From: Incurvaria masculella
Lineage: Eukaryota; Arthropoda; Insecta; Lepidoptera; Incurvariidae
NCBI GenBank assembly: GCA_946894095.1
Contig: OX335652.1
Coordinates: 19,305,001 to 19,369,000, forward strand
Length of the DNA: 64,000 nucleotides
Direction: 5' to 3'
Part shown: positions 52,690 to 64,000 of the stretch, in pieces
Numbering within the stretch: the stretch's first letter is position 1
Layout of the letters: every line of letters starts with the position of its first letter
Translations under genes and position numbers: made by a program
Notes under the pieces: generated by a model
Told to the model about the DNA's origin: nothing
What the model saw: only the letters and a program-made list of their open reading frames with translations
The model's database searches: none

Positions 52690-53760
52690 TTTAGCTACTA
52701 CCCAGCTAAACAGTTATGTAAAAATTTAATTGTACAAATCAGTAATTATCTACAAATTCCCTCTTTGTCAATAGTAAAAATCTAATAAACAGATATCTCC
52801 AGAACAGTTAAGTGAAAATCTACAAAACACTTCAGTATCATTCGAACTTATGCTACTGAACTCTGTTAAGCTACTAATAGCTAATAGTTTAGCTATCCCA
52901 GCTGAATAGTTATGTAAAAAAATATTTGGTAAATTTGATTGTACAGTTCAGTAATTATCTACAAATTTCCTCTTTGACAATAGTAAAAATCTACTAAACA
53001 GAAAACTCCAGAACAGTTAAGTGAAAATCTACAAAACATTTCAGTATTATCCTACCATATTCTACTGAACCCTGTTTAGCTACTAATAGCTAATAGTTTA
53101 GCTATCCCAGCTGAATAGTTATGTAAAAAATTATTTGGTAAATATTGATTGTACAGTTCAGTAATTATCTACAAATTTTCTCTTTGACAATAGTAAAAAT
53201 CTACTAAACAGAAAACTCCAGAACAGTTAAGTGAAAATCTACAAAACACTTCAGTATTATCCTACCATATTCTACTGAACCCTGTTTAGCTACTAATAGC
53301 TAATAGTTTAGCTATCCCAGCTGAATAGTTATGTAAAAAATTATTTGGTAAATATTGATTGTACAGTTCAGTAATTATCTACAAATTTTCTCTTTGACAA
53401 TAGTAAAAATCTACTAAACAGAAAACTCCAGAACAGTTAAGTGAAAATCTACAAAACACTTCAGTATTATCCTACCATATTCTACTGAACTCTGTTTAGC
53501 TACTAATAGCTAATAGTTTAGCTATCCCAGCTGAATAGTTATGTAAAAAATTATTTGGTAAATATTGATTGTACAGTTCAGTAATTATCTACAAATTTTC
53601 TCTTTGACAATAGTAAAAATCTACTAAACAGAAAACTCCAGAACAGTTAAGTGAAAATCTACAAAACACTTCAGTATTATCCTACCATATTCTACTGAAC
53701 TCTGTTTAGCTACTTATAGCTAATAGGTTAGCTATCCCAGCTGAACAGTTATGTAAAAAA
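52690..53760 (+). repeat. CACTA right array 2, 210-bp units
   Basis: About five units of 210 bp; the landmark TCTTTGACAA ends at 52,980, 53,190, 53,400 and 53,610 (TCTTTGTCAA, about 52,770, in the first). Each contains TAGTAAAAATCTACTAAACA. The central units are nearly identical. Confidence 0.9.
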
Positions 53761-53992
53761 GCATTTATTAAATTCGTTTAGTAGAATACAAGCAAACATT
53801 TTGTACTTATTAACTGAAAACATATTTTACTAAATTTAATTAGCTACAAGTACCCAAAATATTTTGTTCATAAAGCTAAACTATAGGTGGCAACTACTAA
53901 AGTTTAGTAAAATGAAAAATAGCTAAACTATTTAGTAAAATAATTTTTTTCAGTGTAGGCAATTTTCTTAGTTTCTCAGAGTAATGTATAAT

Positions 53993-54262
53993 TTTTAGGG
54001 TTCCGTACCGAAAGGGTGAAAACGGAACCCTATTACTAAGCCTCCGCTGTCCGTCCGTCAGTCCGTCCGTCCGTCCGTCCGTCCGTCCGTCCGTCACAGA
54101 GCTGTATCTCAGTTTGCCGCTATAACAATAAATAGGCAAGATTAAAAAATAATTAAAATTAAAGGGGGTCCCCATACAAAAAACGTGATTTTTTTTTGTA
54201 TTTTTTTTTACGATGGTACGGAACCCTTCGTGTGCGAATCCGACTCGCACTTGGCCGTTTTT
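53993..54262 (+). repeat. 'GGTTCCGTACC' family repeat with (CCGT)n run
   Basis: Begins AGGGTTCCGTACCGAAAGG, has about ten CCGT units near 54,050-54,095, and ends GATGGTACGGAACCCTTCG with GACTCGCACTTGGCCG. It starts 40 bp after the CACTA terminus. Confidence 0.8.
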
Positions 54263-55084
54263 CATTTAAGCGAGGCATCAAAGTAACAACTATTAACGAA
54301 GATTGTCAAACGAATGAGACAGAAAATTATCCGAAACTTAATTTCTCAAGTTGTCCCAGTACATTTCATTATCATTCATGTCAGTCAGGATTAGTAAATT
54401 AATAATAAATTATCATAAGTTGAAACGACTTAAGCGAACGGCAACCTTGCCATTTAAAAGCGACCACTTTGAGGCAACTTAAATAATTTGCGGAGCGAAA
54501 CGCTGACAAATGACATGTGTTCTCTGAAGACTTTTTGCCCATTCCCTCCCACTGGGGTGAAATCAGATCCAGGCGCGGCCCTAAATAAATAAAGACTTCT
54601 TTATTTATGAATGAAAAATCAAACGCGGTCCAAAAGGATCGGGCTCGCGGTGGGTTCGTAAATAAATAAATTTCAATGCGAACCGACGAGCGGTCATTTT
54701 TTATGTCCACCGCATTCAACGATGCTGTCGTTTTGTTTGACAGAAATTAATATGGCACGGATTCACCTTTTGAGGCAGGTTTGAAAAGTGGGAGCGCGCA
54801 TGCAATAAAACAAACGCTCTGGGTCAGAGAGGCTTGTAATAAGCACCTCACTTGGAAACCGGATGGTTTGTGTGGATGTAGATAGCTCAGCAATAAAGCC
54901 CGCATGTTCGATCCCGTTTCAGACCGAGATCTAAATCGATAGTTGAGTCGACGCTATACAAGTCGAATGTCAAAATTACTACTAATGATAAATGGCTTAC
55001 TAATTATAATAATATAAATAATTACTAATTAATAAATTAATATATATTATATATATATTATACATCGAATGTTTGTTACACTAA
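54263..55084. other. Intergenic DNA; possible tRNA-like remnant
   Basis: At about 54,879-54,925, GATAGCTCAGCAATAAAG and TGTTCGATCCC resemble tRNA A and B boxes, but the spacing is too short for a tRNA. The rest is unrecognised, ending in an AT-rich patch near 55,030. Confidence 0.35.
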
Positions 55085-55218
55085 GGGCCGAGTGCACGAA
55101 ACGACAAAAATCAAAATCAACGTCAACGTATGATTAAACACGTCACTTTGTATGGACAGTATGGAAAGGACGTGTTTAAACGTTGTTTAACTTAGCCGTC
55201 TCTTCGTGCAATCGGGGC
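55085..55218. mobile_element. Small MITE with GGGCCGANTGCACGAA ends
   Basis: GGGCCGAGTGCACGAAACGAC at the left faces CGTCTCTTCGTGCAATCGGGGC at the right. Confidence 0.5.
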
Positions 55219-55230
55219 GAAAGTTCTGTA

Positions 55231-55443
55231 GGATTATTCTTGAAATTCCGTGCTCAGGAATCAGGAACTTTTCAATCGAGAAAACAGGTGTTTTTGGCAA
55301 ATTTGGCAAACAAAAGTGATTTTGTCGACGGAACGATTTGAGAGCACGGTATCTCAATAATTGAACGTTTTCCGTCGAGAAAATCGCTAAAATAGCGGGT
55401 TTCTCGACTGAAAGTTCCCGAAAGTACAGAATTCCAAGAATAG
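55231..55443. mobile_element. MITE, CCTATTCTTGG family
   Basis: GGATTATTCTTGAAATTCCG and CAGAATTCCAAGAATAGG form the ends; inner blocks CGAGAAAACAGG and GTTTCTCGACTG match inversely. It is related to 18,215-18,345. Confidence 0.6.
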
Positions 55444-55655
55444 GCTAACTGGTCGGTTCTTAGCTGTCATAGATTGATAAATAATTCTGAATACATAGGT
55501 ATATAATTCTTGACTGAAAATAGCGTGGGTCCATATTTCTCATTATATGTTTTGGTTGAAGTTTATTTCTGAACCTACGCAATGTAAATTCTGAATTCAA
55601 ATCTAGAAACTCATTATAAACTTTTTAATATAAAGGGCACCGGGTTTTAAGGTGG

Positions 55656-56195
55656 CCCAACCCGGCGGGACTAACTCATTCGCAGGCACTGTACAAAATC
55701 GTGCTGTTGCGCTCTGGGACCTTCTCTGTTTCAAACACAAAGACAGGCTCCGTGATGAGGAAGATGCAACATGTCCAGAAAAAAGATAATGTGCATAGTG
55801 TATGATTTGGTAAGACTTACGAAAATTTTGATTTCAAAACGACTTATAGCTAAAAGTAAACCACGACCGCTGTAGTCAAAAATCTAACAAAAACCAAATA
55901 GATTATAAATCTTGATTAAATAAGCTATGTCTGAAGACTAATCTTTTTAAGATTTTCTTACTTTATCGTTGCGGAATAAACCACCAAAGTAATTGTATAA
56001 AACGCGCTAAAAATTAGAACTTTTGGACCTTATAACTCAGAAACCAAACACAATTTTACAATGCCAACGGTCATCAGACATCTAGTTTGATCAAATAAAG
56101 CTCTTTTAAGCAAAATTTGGGATCTCTGATAAGAAATACGGGCGTGATCTTCTTTCCCCGTTTGTATGGGGAGTTGAGCGGGTTGGGCCACCTTA
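55656..56195. mobile_element. TTAA-flanked non-autonomous DNA element, complete copy
   Basis: TTAA then GGTGGCCCAACCCGGCGG at the left, GCGGGTTGGGCCACC then TTAA at the right; 14-15-bp inverted ends. The interior is collinear, inverted, with 1,576-2,070. No open frame. Confidence 0.75.
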
Positions 56196-56689
56196 AGAGA
56201 GAAGGGAGGAGTCTGGACTATATTTGCAGTTTACATATTTGTCCATTAGGTGGGCGTTTGAAACGTCGAGTCCCCGAAATTTGGATAGGTCACATTTAAA
56301 ATGTTAATATACATAATATTCAACGAATTTATCTTACCTGAATAACAATATATATTACACCATCTTAAGTAAACTATAATGACGACTTTATCATAGTGAT
56401 ATATGTGATGTGTTGATTATTAAAACAATTTCATATTATTCAATAGTTATATTACGGTTTTTTATACAATGGATGTCAAATGGCATCGTGTTTAAAATGG
56501 TAGTAATGTAATCATGAAAAAAGTGCACTTCTCATAAGAAAAACATTTCAAAAGAAATCTGAAATATAACGAATTCCACAATGTATTAATATTATCTGTG
56601 TTTGGTTGTTTTTATAACTGGAGATACATGGCTAATATTGAATAAAAATATTATAAATGCTGCTAAATATTTTATTATATTTGCTAATG

Positions 56690-56960
56690 ATATTAGCCCA
56701 ACATCCACATTTACGCTGTAATTAGGTGCCATGCCAGGCCCTTCTCTTTACACGATTACATTAAACTTGATGCCGGCAAAGCGCTTCCATCATCTTGCGT
56801 GAGCAGGTTTTGCTGTTCAACCTAGTAAGTAGAGAAACCCCTTTTCTTTTCTTCCGGTCTCCACCTACAGTTTTCCATAGGTTCTGAACCCTAAATGTCC
56901 CCATACATTCTTATATATTTCCCGGACAAGAGAGAAACAACACTGGGATTCAAACCAGTG
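56690..56960 (-). repeat. SINE fragment, diverged
   Basis: GATATTAGCCCAACATCCAC, TAGGTGCCATGCCAGGCCC and a degraded body. Confidence 0.55.
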
Positions 56961-57690
56961 TTTCCGTTCATTTTATCACGGTCGTCACATTAGGTCAAGG
57001 GCCAATAAAAGGATAGATTTGATGTGAGAGTCTAGTACTAATTCGCTTTTTAAACTATATATAAATCCGGTACAACTGCCGCAAAAAACTGAAAAATTTA
57101 TATATGAACTGAAAAGGTTTTCCACGAATAAAACTACATTTTTTTCAGTTTTTATTAATAGAGTTTCTTATTTATCTATATTTATTCATGTTTCTCTATT
57201 CTACTAACATTTTTCAATCGATTTTAAACTATATTATCTAACTAGCTCAGGACTGAACGAAACTGCAATCAAAAACTAAAAACATCAACCACGTTATTTG
57301 TTAACCGTTATCGTCTCGAAAACCAAAGATGTCAAGTACAATAGATAATGGTAAATATTGTCATGCAAACCAGGTTTTTATTTAGATATGATGATAAGTA
57401 CTACTTGAAGTATGAAATTACTAACCATTGAATTTTGATTTGATACAATTTCGTATCAATAATGACGAGGGCTCTATACACCCGAATTTTATTTTATTTT
57501 AGTTAAGCATTATTAGTTTCTCGGTATTGGTCAAAATCTCATATAGGAATCTTTTATTACTTTATTGATAGGGATGCTCTCAAACCATTATACTCTTAAT
57601 TGTCTGTAGGTGGTAGCATTTAAAGGGATATGTAACTATGTAATCAGCTGACAGTAGTAGTTTATGACAAAACTCATAGTATTAAAACCT
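56961..57690. other. AT-rich intergenic DNA, nothing recognised
   Basis: No gene or repeat family is recognised. Confidence 0.35.
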
Positions 57691-58207
57691 AATGTGCAAG
57701 TGTTTCACAGTGTTGTGTTGCCACTGGAGCAGTGCATCGCTTAAAGGTTCTTGCTTACGGTGACGCTTGGCTCAGGTTATCTCTTTCCCTAAAATATGGT
57801 TGAAAGAGGTAATGGCTGTGCTCGGCGTGATGCTCGTGAACGGGTGCTGTTTGTGGGGACTGGCCTGCTCCAATTGGCAACATATTAGTTGGAGGGGATT
57901 GTCTTTGCAAATAAAATGATATTTGTCATGAACTGTTGCATACGGCATGGATTGTAAATGTTTGTGTATTCATGTGAATTTAGTGTTTTACCTATGTTTT
58001 TGTTAAAATAATTGACAAACACTTTTGTAAACTTAGACTAAGTTGGACGTTGAAAAAAAAAAACAGCGGAGTTTCTTTCCAGTTCTTCTTCGCTGTGTTT
58101 TGTTTTGCTGAACTGGCCAATGCTACAATATGACAAATCCGAGTGCAGTGTACTGTCTATGGATGATGAATAAACAATACAATACAATACAAAATACAAT
58201 ACAATAA
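57690..58207 (+). repeat. Possible LINE 3' end with (ACAAT)n tail
   Basis: It ends CTATGGATGATGAATAAA followed by repeated ACAAT units, a tail type seen at LINE 3' ends. The body has no open frame I can assign. Confidence 0.4.
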
Positions 58208-58862
58208 ATATATTTATATTATTTAAACTTTTTTCATGTATAATATTTAATTAGATATTCAAACAATGTGTGAATATGTACATACAATTTCAATTCTTCG
58301 CAAATACAATCGTCTCAATATGACTAAGAAATAACATGCCATTGCTCGCTCAAACGTGTGACTGTTTTTTTCTTTAAAAAGCTATCATATTCTACGCCGA
58401 CCATCACAAGTTATTTTAACTTTGATCTTAAAAGTGTCAAATAAAAAGCATTTCTTAACACGTCGCAAGGATCCATCCTCTATTTCATGAACTGTATCAA
58501 CTTCATAAAATTTCTCGTTTCACCGACGTCAAAATACTCGTATTTCTGCGCCCTAATGAAGCATAAGCTCTTTTCGTTAACTAAACGCTCGAGTTGCTCC
58601 TTTGATTTAGAGTGAAAATGTGTCTCGTTTTAAATTGGGCGGTGGCTCATTGCCAGCCAAGCTCACAATTCATCACATAATCACCGAACTGTGCGAACAA
58701 GTTTCTGGGAATCCTAAATTAGAGCGGCCATTTTGTCTATTCACTTTGCAAAGGCGTATGAATGTTAGAATCAAAATCAAACTTCAAAGGTCCACCATCA
58801 TCCAAAACATAGCGTTGATAGCTTTAAAACAACACAAAGTTTATCAACATGCAACCGTAAGC

Positions 58863-59260
58863 GGATTCGAGCCTAGTGGCGCGGGGACTTGCCTAGCGTA
58901 CCGGTCCGGGTTCAAATCCTCGTCCCGACATTCACCAATTTCTTTCTCTTTCTGAGTTTGATAAGTGCTTCGTGACTAATGCGAGCTGATAGTTTGGAAT
59001 CCATGTAAAACTGTAGGTCCCCTTCCCCTACTAGGTGGTAGGGTTTAAGCCCGCCCGGGTTGGTACCATCGCCTTGTATGAAAATATTGTCGAAGCGGCA
59101 GTGAAAAATTGTCCGTGTTTTCTATCCACTTCAATGTAGCCGTGCTCATAAAGGGAAGGTCCTGGCATGGCACCAAATTCTTTCGGGAATGTGGTTTGCT
59201 GGGCTAATATCATAACAGCAGTTGTGTAGTATTAGCCATGCATGACAGGTTGCATAAAAA
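58863..59260 (+). repeat. tRNA-derived SINE, near full length
   Basis: GAGCCTAGTGGCGCGGGGAC (box A) and GGTTCAAATCC (box B, about 58,909), a body like 17,634, and an A tail at 59,252-59,260. Confidence 0.85.
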
Positions 59261-59262
59261 AA

Positions 59263-59521
59263 ATCCATGCTTGTATTATAATTGTGAAAGTAATTCTATC
59301 TGTCTGTTCCGTTTTCAGACCTAAACCGTTGACCGAATTTTGATGAATTTCTGTCTAGACCTTAGAGAGATGGGCTATTGTAGTTAAAGTTTTGCTTGAA
59401 GGGAGTGAAATAGGGAATGAGTATTTTTATGGAGAACTCCTATAATATCCAGGAAACAATTCGGCCCGATATTAGCCCAAAACAACATTGACCCGAGCGG
59501 AGTCGAGTACCTCAGCTAGTA
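59263..59521 (-). repeat. 'CCGGCTCCGCTCGGGTCAAT' family repeat
   Basis: Contains CTATCTGTCTGTTCCGTTTTC, AAACCGTTGACCGAATTTTG and ends AACATTGACCCGAGCGGAG and TACCTCAGCTAGTA. It is inserted at the A tail of the preceding SINE. Confidence 0.6.
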
Positions 59522-60164
59522 CATGTATGAACTAGAAAAAACTCGCGCACTCAGGGTCCTGTACAAAGTATACGTATTGTTCATCTCTGACGGGAGAGGA
59601 TTTTAATTTGTAAATATATTTAAATTAACGATTTTTGGATTCTTGTACTTTAACCTGTGCTGTGAGACCTTACTTCTTGTCGAAATTAATGATATTAGGT
59701 CAATCATAAGTGCTTTATATATTTTTTTAAAAATACGTGGCAAATTTTAAGATAGCTTTGACTTAAAACCTTTAATTTTCTTCAACAATTGGATCATGAG
59801 GTGTAGAATTTGATATTTATTTTAAAATATTTATCTGTAAATGTAAGATTTGTTAAAAACAATTTTTGTTTTGCGCGCTCAATGTTTTAGTGTTTTATTA
59901 TATGTTACAGTGAGGGTTGCTGTTTCTATTGTTCTTTGTTCTTTGCCTTAATCTATTCTACCAATGAATTGTTTGGCAGTAGCGTTTAGAGCTAAGTGTG
60001 TATTTCATAATTGTGGACGGAAATATATATGTTATGTAAACCCGTGAAGTTTCTTTCACTGGGTTGATCGAATCCGCGGATCTTTGTGACGTAACTAAGT
60101 GGAGTTTGACTACCAAAAAGTTTAAATAATTGAAATTGAATGAAATTGAAAAGTGAATACCTAC
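59522..60164. other. Intergenic DNA, nothing recognised
   Basis: No gene or repeat family is recognised. Confidence 0.35.
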
Positions 60165-60377
60165 ATAATGGGAGGACGCATCATAAAGTCCAAAAAAGAC
60201 AAGGTCCAAAACCCATACCGTCCAAAACACTAATGAATGCGGAACTTTTTCAATTAGGTTAGGTTAGGTGAGATTATAATATTTGCATTTATAAATATAT
60301 GCAAAAATACATACTTTTGGATGTTCTGGGTTTTGGACCTTATGCTTTTTGGACTTTATGAAGGCGACCCCATAATG
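60165..60377. mobile_element. MITE with CATAATGGG ends
   Basis: CATAATGGGAGGACGC and CATAAAGTCCAAAAAAG face their complements CTTTTTGGACTTTATG and GCGACCCCATAATGG; inner GGTCCAAAACCCAT also matches inversely. Interior is AT-rich with a TTAGG tract. Confidence 0.7.
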
Positions 60378-60759
60378 GATAAGAAATAATATATAAAAGT
60401 TAATAAAGTGATACGTGATGTTAATAGATTGAATAGCCACATCCTGGCTATGAACTCTGGCAGCAGCACGAAAAGGGTGACAAAAACAATAGCCGAGCAA
60501 TTAGTGGCTGTTAATTGCTTCTGTACGTTCACTGTCCAGTTAAGCGTCTCGGCGATTTATGTATCCTGCACGCAAGATACACTAAAATGCTTTCAGTATG
60601 GTAAGTCCGAGTTCACAACCAAATTGGCGTTTACGGAACTTCGAAGTTACGTAGAATCGTCAAGCCAGGACAAATCGTACAAATTAACCCGTCAAAACCG
60701 AACTCAGACTGCCCATTTTTATGAAAACGTGTAGGGCTCAGAGCCGGTAGCCTAAGTTG

Positions 60760-61428
60760 TCACCTAAATTGGTGTTACGGCAAACCGATCGACTGGCGTT
60801 TTCAAATGCATGGAGAAATTGAAGAGCGCGCGCAGCGGGCGTTAAGCGAACTAACATTTGCGAGTCCGAGCTTGGTTTGACAGCTTACTCAACGTTGCCG
60901 TAAATACGTCGACGTTGCCGTTTACTTCGACTCCGCGTTTTCATACAAATCGGAAGTCCGCGTTTGACTTTGACAGCTTGAAGAAGTAAAACCACTGAAT
61001 ATTTAGTAAAAACTTGTATGGAGTTTGGAGAAAACGCCAGTCGATCGGTTTGCCGTAAACGCCAATTTAGGTGAGAACTCAGACTGACCACTCAGTACCC
61101 GAAGTCTCAGTTGTCACCTAAATTGGCGTTACGGCAAACCGATCGACTGGCGTTTTCAAATGTATGGAGAAATTGAAGAGCGCGCGCAGCGGGCGTTAAG
61201 CGAACTAACATTTGCGAGTCCGAGTTTGATTTGACAGATTACTGAACTTTGCCGTAAGTACGTCGACGTTGCGGTTTACGTCCACTCCGCGTTTTCATAC
61301 TAATCGGAAGTCCGCGTTTGACTTTGACAGCTTGAAAAAGTAAAACCACAGAATATCTAGTAAAAACTTGTATGGAGTTTGGAGAAAACGCCAGTCGATC
61401 GGTTTGCCGCAAACGCCAATTTAGGTGA
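60760..61428. mobile_element. Two tandem 315-bp MITE copies, 354-bp period
   Basis: Units 60,760-61,074 and 61,114-61,428 each start TCACCTAAATTGGYGTTACG and end CCAATTTAGGTGA, with inverted ends of about 45 bp (CCGATCGACTGGCGTTTTC and complement). The 39-bp spacer (GAACTCAGACTGACCACTCA) is also partly repeated after the second unit, so the pair arose by tandem duplication. Confidence 0.85.
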
Positions 61429-61659
61429 GAACTCAGACTGACCACTCAGATCATGAAGCGTTGCCGATAAAAACTAAATAGCTGCAGTTGAAACCAAAAA
61501 AGGCTTGTGTAACAAATGAAAACGGGAGGTTATATACAATTGTAATGCTTCATTTAATGTGTAATAACGTGTATACCTACTTAAAGTGGTAGCCTTTTAG
61601 GGTTCCGTTACTCAAATTAAGGAATCCTTGTAGGATCACCTCGTTGTCCATCTGTCTGT

Positions 61660-61860
61660 CAAGATCACTGAAGAGAAAAGGTAGGAGAAGTGGCATGCGT
61701 TCGTTATCGTGACTCCGCCGTATGCACAAATTGACCATGTTATCGTATGGGAATACGGACGCACGTCGTCTGCCACAAAGTCGAAACATCGCCACCGCGC
61801 GCGAATGTGCTCAAAAAATGCGTTCATGGAGTCAGTTCCCAACCACCCTCCAATACGTCT
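61660..61860 (+). repeat. SINE-like repeat, family 2 fragment
   Basis: GAAACATCGCCACCGCGCG, AAATGCGTTCATGGAGTCAG and CACCCTCC align with 1,370-1,480. It follows a short GGTTCCGTTACTC fragment at about 61,600. Confidence 0.5.
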
Positions 61861-61950
61861 GCGACTGTGTTTGCATATGGCATGTACGTTTAATTTGAGT
61901 TGGTATTTTTTGAAAATTGGAGACAATGGGTCTCACGGTTTCCATCATTT

Positions 61951-62189
61951 TTAGGGTTCCGTACCCAAAGGGTGCCAACGGAACCCTATAAGCCATTGCT
62001 GTCCGTCCATCTTTCACAGGGCTATTTCTCATGAACCGTAATAGGTAGGCAGCTGAAATTTTCACAGAGTGTGTATTTATTTTCCGCAATAACAAAATAA
62101 AAAAACATAAAAGTTAAAAACCCAGAAGTCCTGTACGATGATAAGGGACCCTTTGTGTGCAAGTCCGACTCGCATTTGATCGGTTTTTT
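61951..62189 (+). repeat. 'GGTTCCGTACC' family repeat
   Basis: Starts AGGGTTCCGTACCCAAAGGG and ends AAGTCCGACTCGCATTTGAT. Confidence 0.75.
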
Positions 62190-63224
62190 TTCTATTCTCG
62201 CAATTGTCCGGTTTTATTACATAATAACAAATAAAAAAATCAGGCGATGGAAGATATATTTTAGAATCTAAGGATACAAATTCGTATATATAAGGATTGT
62301 AATGTTACATGCATCTCATAATTTCCAGTCAATTAGCCACCTGCGATTAAAATTGCCAACCAATATCCGCAAATTAGCGTTGTATATCATCACTTTATAC
62401 TACAACCATATAAAAATATTAATACAACTTCGGCGTAATACGATTTTCACCCTGGCAACGTAATTACCGAGCGTTTAATAACCCCGTAAACCATATTAAG
62501 TGGTAATGAACGGACTTACCGTGTTCTGAAAAGCTTTCCACGCAGGATGCGCGCTAATACACGTGTAACAATGTCCTGGTGATTGTGACCTGAGTTGGTT
62601 GTAAAACAACCTAGCCAATATTCCTAATATCATGCAATAGTATTATTGCTTTCTCAGTAATTGACTCGTTATAGTTTTAACGGCAACGTAAACTTGCCCT
62701 GGGTAGGACTATGCAGTAATATAAATTAGAGACTACAGGGTGTTCAGTTGGTTATGGAACACTGAAATTAATGCCTATCGTATGAAAACATAAAATGAAG
62801 TAACGTCCTTCTCTACAGAAAGTAATTATTAAATATGATAACTTATGCACTGTAACTCGGTTTGCCGTAAGAAAATAGTGTCTATAGAACGAGTATTTTA
62901 AACTATTGATGAGTAAAAAAAATGTTCCGACGAATTGAGAACCTGCTCTTTTTTTAAGTCGGTTAAAATGTTACGTAACACAGTCTTCTATTGTTAGTGT
63001 TTTTTTGAATAAATTGCACTTATTCACGCTCTCGTGGAAATTCATTAGTGATGACCAAAAAACCAAATCGCGGTGTTTGGCGAGGGAGTCCTAGACTAGG
63101 TGATTGGTGATTTTAAATATTATATTTTTTTAGAAAATGCAACCATTTCTTAATTTTATTTCTTAAGGTAGAAATGAACATGAAATCGTAATGAAATATG
63201 AAATATAAATGTCCTTTCATTCTA
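62190..63224. other. AT-rich intergenic DNA, nothing recognised
   Basis: No gene or repeat family is recognised. Confidence 0.35.
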
Positions 63225-63375
63225 ATGCGAAAGTTTTTTTTTATCTTATTAAAAAAATATGCGATCCAAAATATTGCAACGGGCAATTGTCTGGAGCATA
63301 ATTTGGAAATACTGAAGCGTTTTAATACATATAACATTGGTTAGAAGGGACGTTTGTATGGCGCTGGAGGTGAAA
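63225..63375. repeat. Dispersed repeat, paired with 650-830
   Basis: Shares ACTGAAGCGTTTTAATACAT and TTTGTATGGCGC in order with the left-end copy. Confidence 0.5.
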
Positions 63376-63907
63376 TCTTTACTTAATCCCAATTTACTAA
63401 CATCCAGAAGCATGTTTATCTACGTTCAGAATTACTGGTTAGAAATTAAACACTTTAAAGAATAGATTTTCGCTTATTTTCTGCAAACATTGAAAATAAA
63501 TACTTTTGAGGTTGTTGTCGGTAAATTTAATTAGTCCGTGCAGGTCCACAGTCATTCCATTTTTTTATATTCCACAAAGAGTTTTCGAAATAAAGTGCCT
63601 CTCATTTCTACGCAATTGTCCTGAAAAAACATACCGTCACGAGCACTTCAATCGAGAAGCCATCGAGCGTGTCATTGTCTGCATGTGTGAACCCGTCACG
63701 CGCGGTTCGTGGCGTGCCGGCATACACAAGTTATCAAGCTCTTTTTGCTACTGGCACTGTGAAGGCTGGTTAACATTGGCAGTTTTGGGCATTGCATATT
63801 TTCTTCTTTTTTGCATCAATTTTGAACAATATAGCCATGGTAAATATAGTTTTTCGTACTAAGCGTGTACGTCGCTTATTCCAAGAAATGTTGACTTGTA
63901 TGAATGT
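63376..63907. other. Intergenic DNA, no supported gene
   Basis: A 118-codon frame crosses 63,506-63,862, with a hydrophobic stretch near its end, but it has no recognisable domain or splice context. Confidence 0.3.
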
Positions 63908-63985
63908 GTAATCGACCGTGAAGCAAGGGCACATTAATTAAAGAAAGTTTACTTTACGAATATACTGCAAGGCTGGACCCGAACC
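63908..63985 (+). repeat. 'CGACCGTGAAGCAAGG' repeat
   Basis: Third copy of the unit seen at 4,598 and 4,876, ending TACTGCAAGGCTGGACCCG. Confidence 0.6.
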
Positions 63986-64000
63986 AGCAAAAAAAAATTT

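Larger units (their letters stand above)
39851..53955 (-). mobile_element. EnSpm/CACTA-type DNA transposon, 14,105 bp
   Basis: The left terminus CACTGAGAGAAAC faces the right terminus ending TTTTTTTCAGTG, with TA on both sides as a 2-bp duplication. Long subterminal tandem arrays line both ends. The minus strand encodes a SAM-domain gene and a transposase of the CMC (CACTA/Mirage/Chapaev) type. CACTG ends, short duplication, subterminal repeats and a two-gene layout are the hallmarks of this superfamily. The open frames and splice sites look intact, so it may be a potentially active copy. Non-autonomous MITEs and SINEs are nested in its introns and non-coding parts. Confidence 0.85.

Noticed and set aside
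54879..54925. tRNA gene
   Set aside because: A and B box-like motifs are too close together and no cloverleaf can be drawn; more likely a SINE or pseudogene scrap.
60408..60734. 108-codon ORF
   Set aside because: It begins with a non-ATG codon, has no recognisable domain and overlaps the edge of a MITE.
61951..62095. Short ORFs in GGTTCCGTACC repeats
   Set aside because: They recur only because the repeat recurs; no conserved protein is seen.
63506..63862. 118-codon ORF with hydrophobic end
   Set aside because: No domain, no splice or promoter context; length is compatible with chance.

Overview
The window is AT-rich eukaryotic DNA packed with interspersed repeats. It carries tRNA-derived SINEs, the 'GGTTCCGTACC' repeat family, jockey-type LINE debris and many small inverted-repeat elements, and this set is typical of moth and butterfly (Lepidoptera) genomes. 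I found no convincing host protein-coding gene. The recognisable genes lie in two large mobile elements about 1 kb apart.

The first is a complete Polinton/Maverick (adintovirus-like) endogenous element at 20,774-38,782 (18,009 bp). It is bounded by a perfect 6-bp target-site duplication, TCCGCT, and by terminal inverted repeats starting AGTAGTAGAG. From left to right it holds a TATA/initiator promoter; a three-exon gene of unknown function whose start codon appears to be split by an intron; an intact protein-primed DNA polymerase B; a small spliced minus-strand gene; and a tightly packed plus-strand virion-type cluster. The cluster runs: packaging ATPase, DUF8207-like protein, coiled-coil protein, retroviral-type integrase with chromodomain, phospholipase A2 domain protein, adenain-type protease, penton-like minor capsid protein, 45-aa basic protein, major capsid protein, and a 169-aa conserved-looking protein. 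Polymerase, ATPase, integrase, PLA2 protein and penton are open. The major capsid frame has two in-frame stops and the DUF8207-like frame has one. The protease frame has no upstream ATG and joins the PLA2 frame through an A AAA AAC heptamer just before the PLA2 stop, which is a candidate -1 ribosomal frameshift. Other elements have inserted: a 3-kb element with LINE debris in intron 2, a TTAA-flanked MITE after polB, and a repeat directly upstream of the ATPase.

The second is a 14.1-kb EnSpm/CACTA-type DNA transposon at 39,851-53,955, with CACTG termini and a TA duplication. It carries a five-exon SAM-domain gene and, one base after its stop codon, an 811-codon open transposase with N-terminal zinc fingers; both are on the minus strand. 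Its subterminal regions are unusually long tandem arrays: 69-bp units (138-bp dimers) on the left, and 170-bp and 210-bp units on the right. Several MITEs and SINEs are nested in it.

The flanks (1-20.7 kb and 54-64 kb) are repeat mosaics: SINE copies in both orientations, TTAA-flanked non-autonomous DNA elements, foldback MITEs, two CpG-rich stretches and local tandem duplications. All assignments are from reading the sequence by eye; family names rest on recognised motifs and no search was run.
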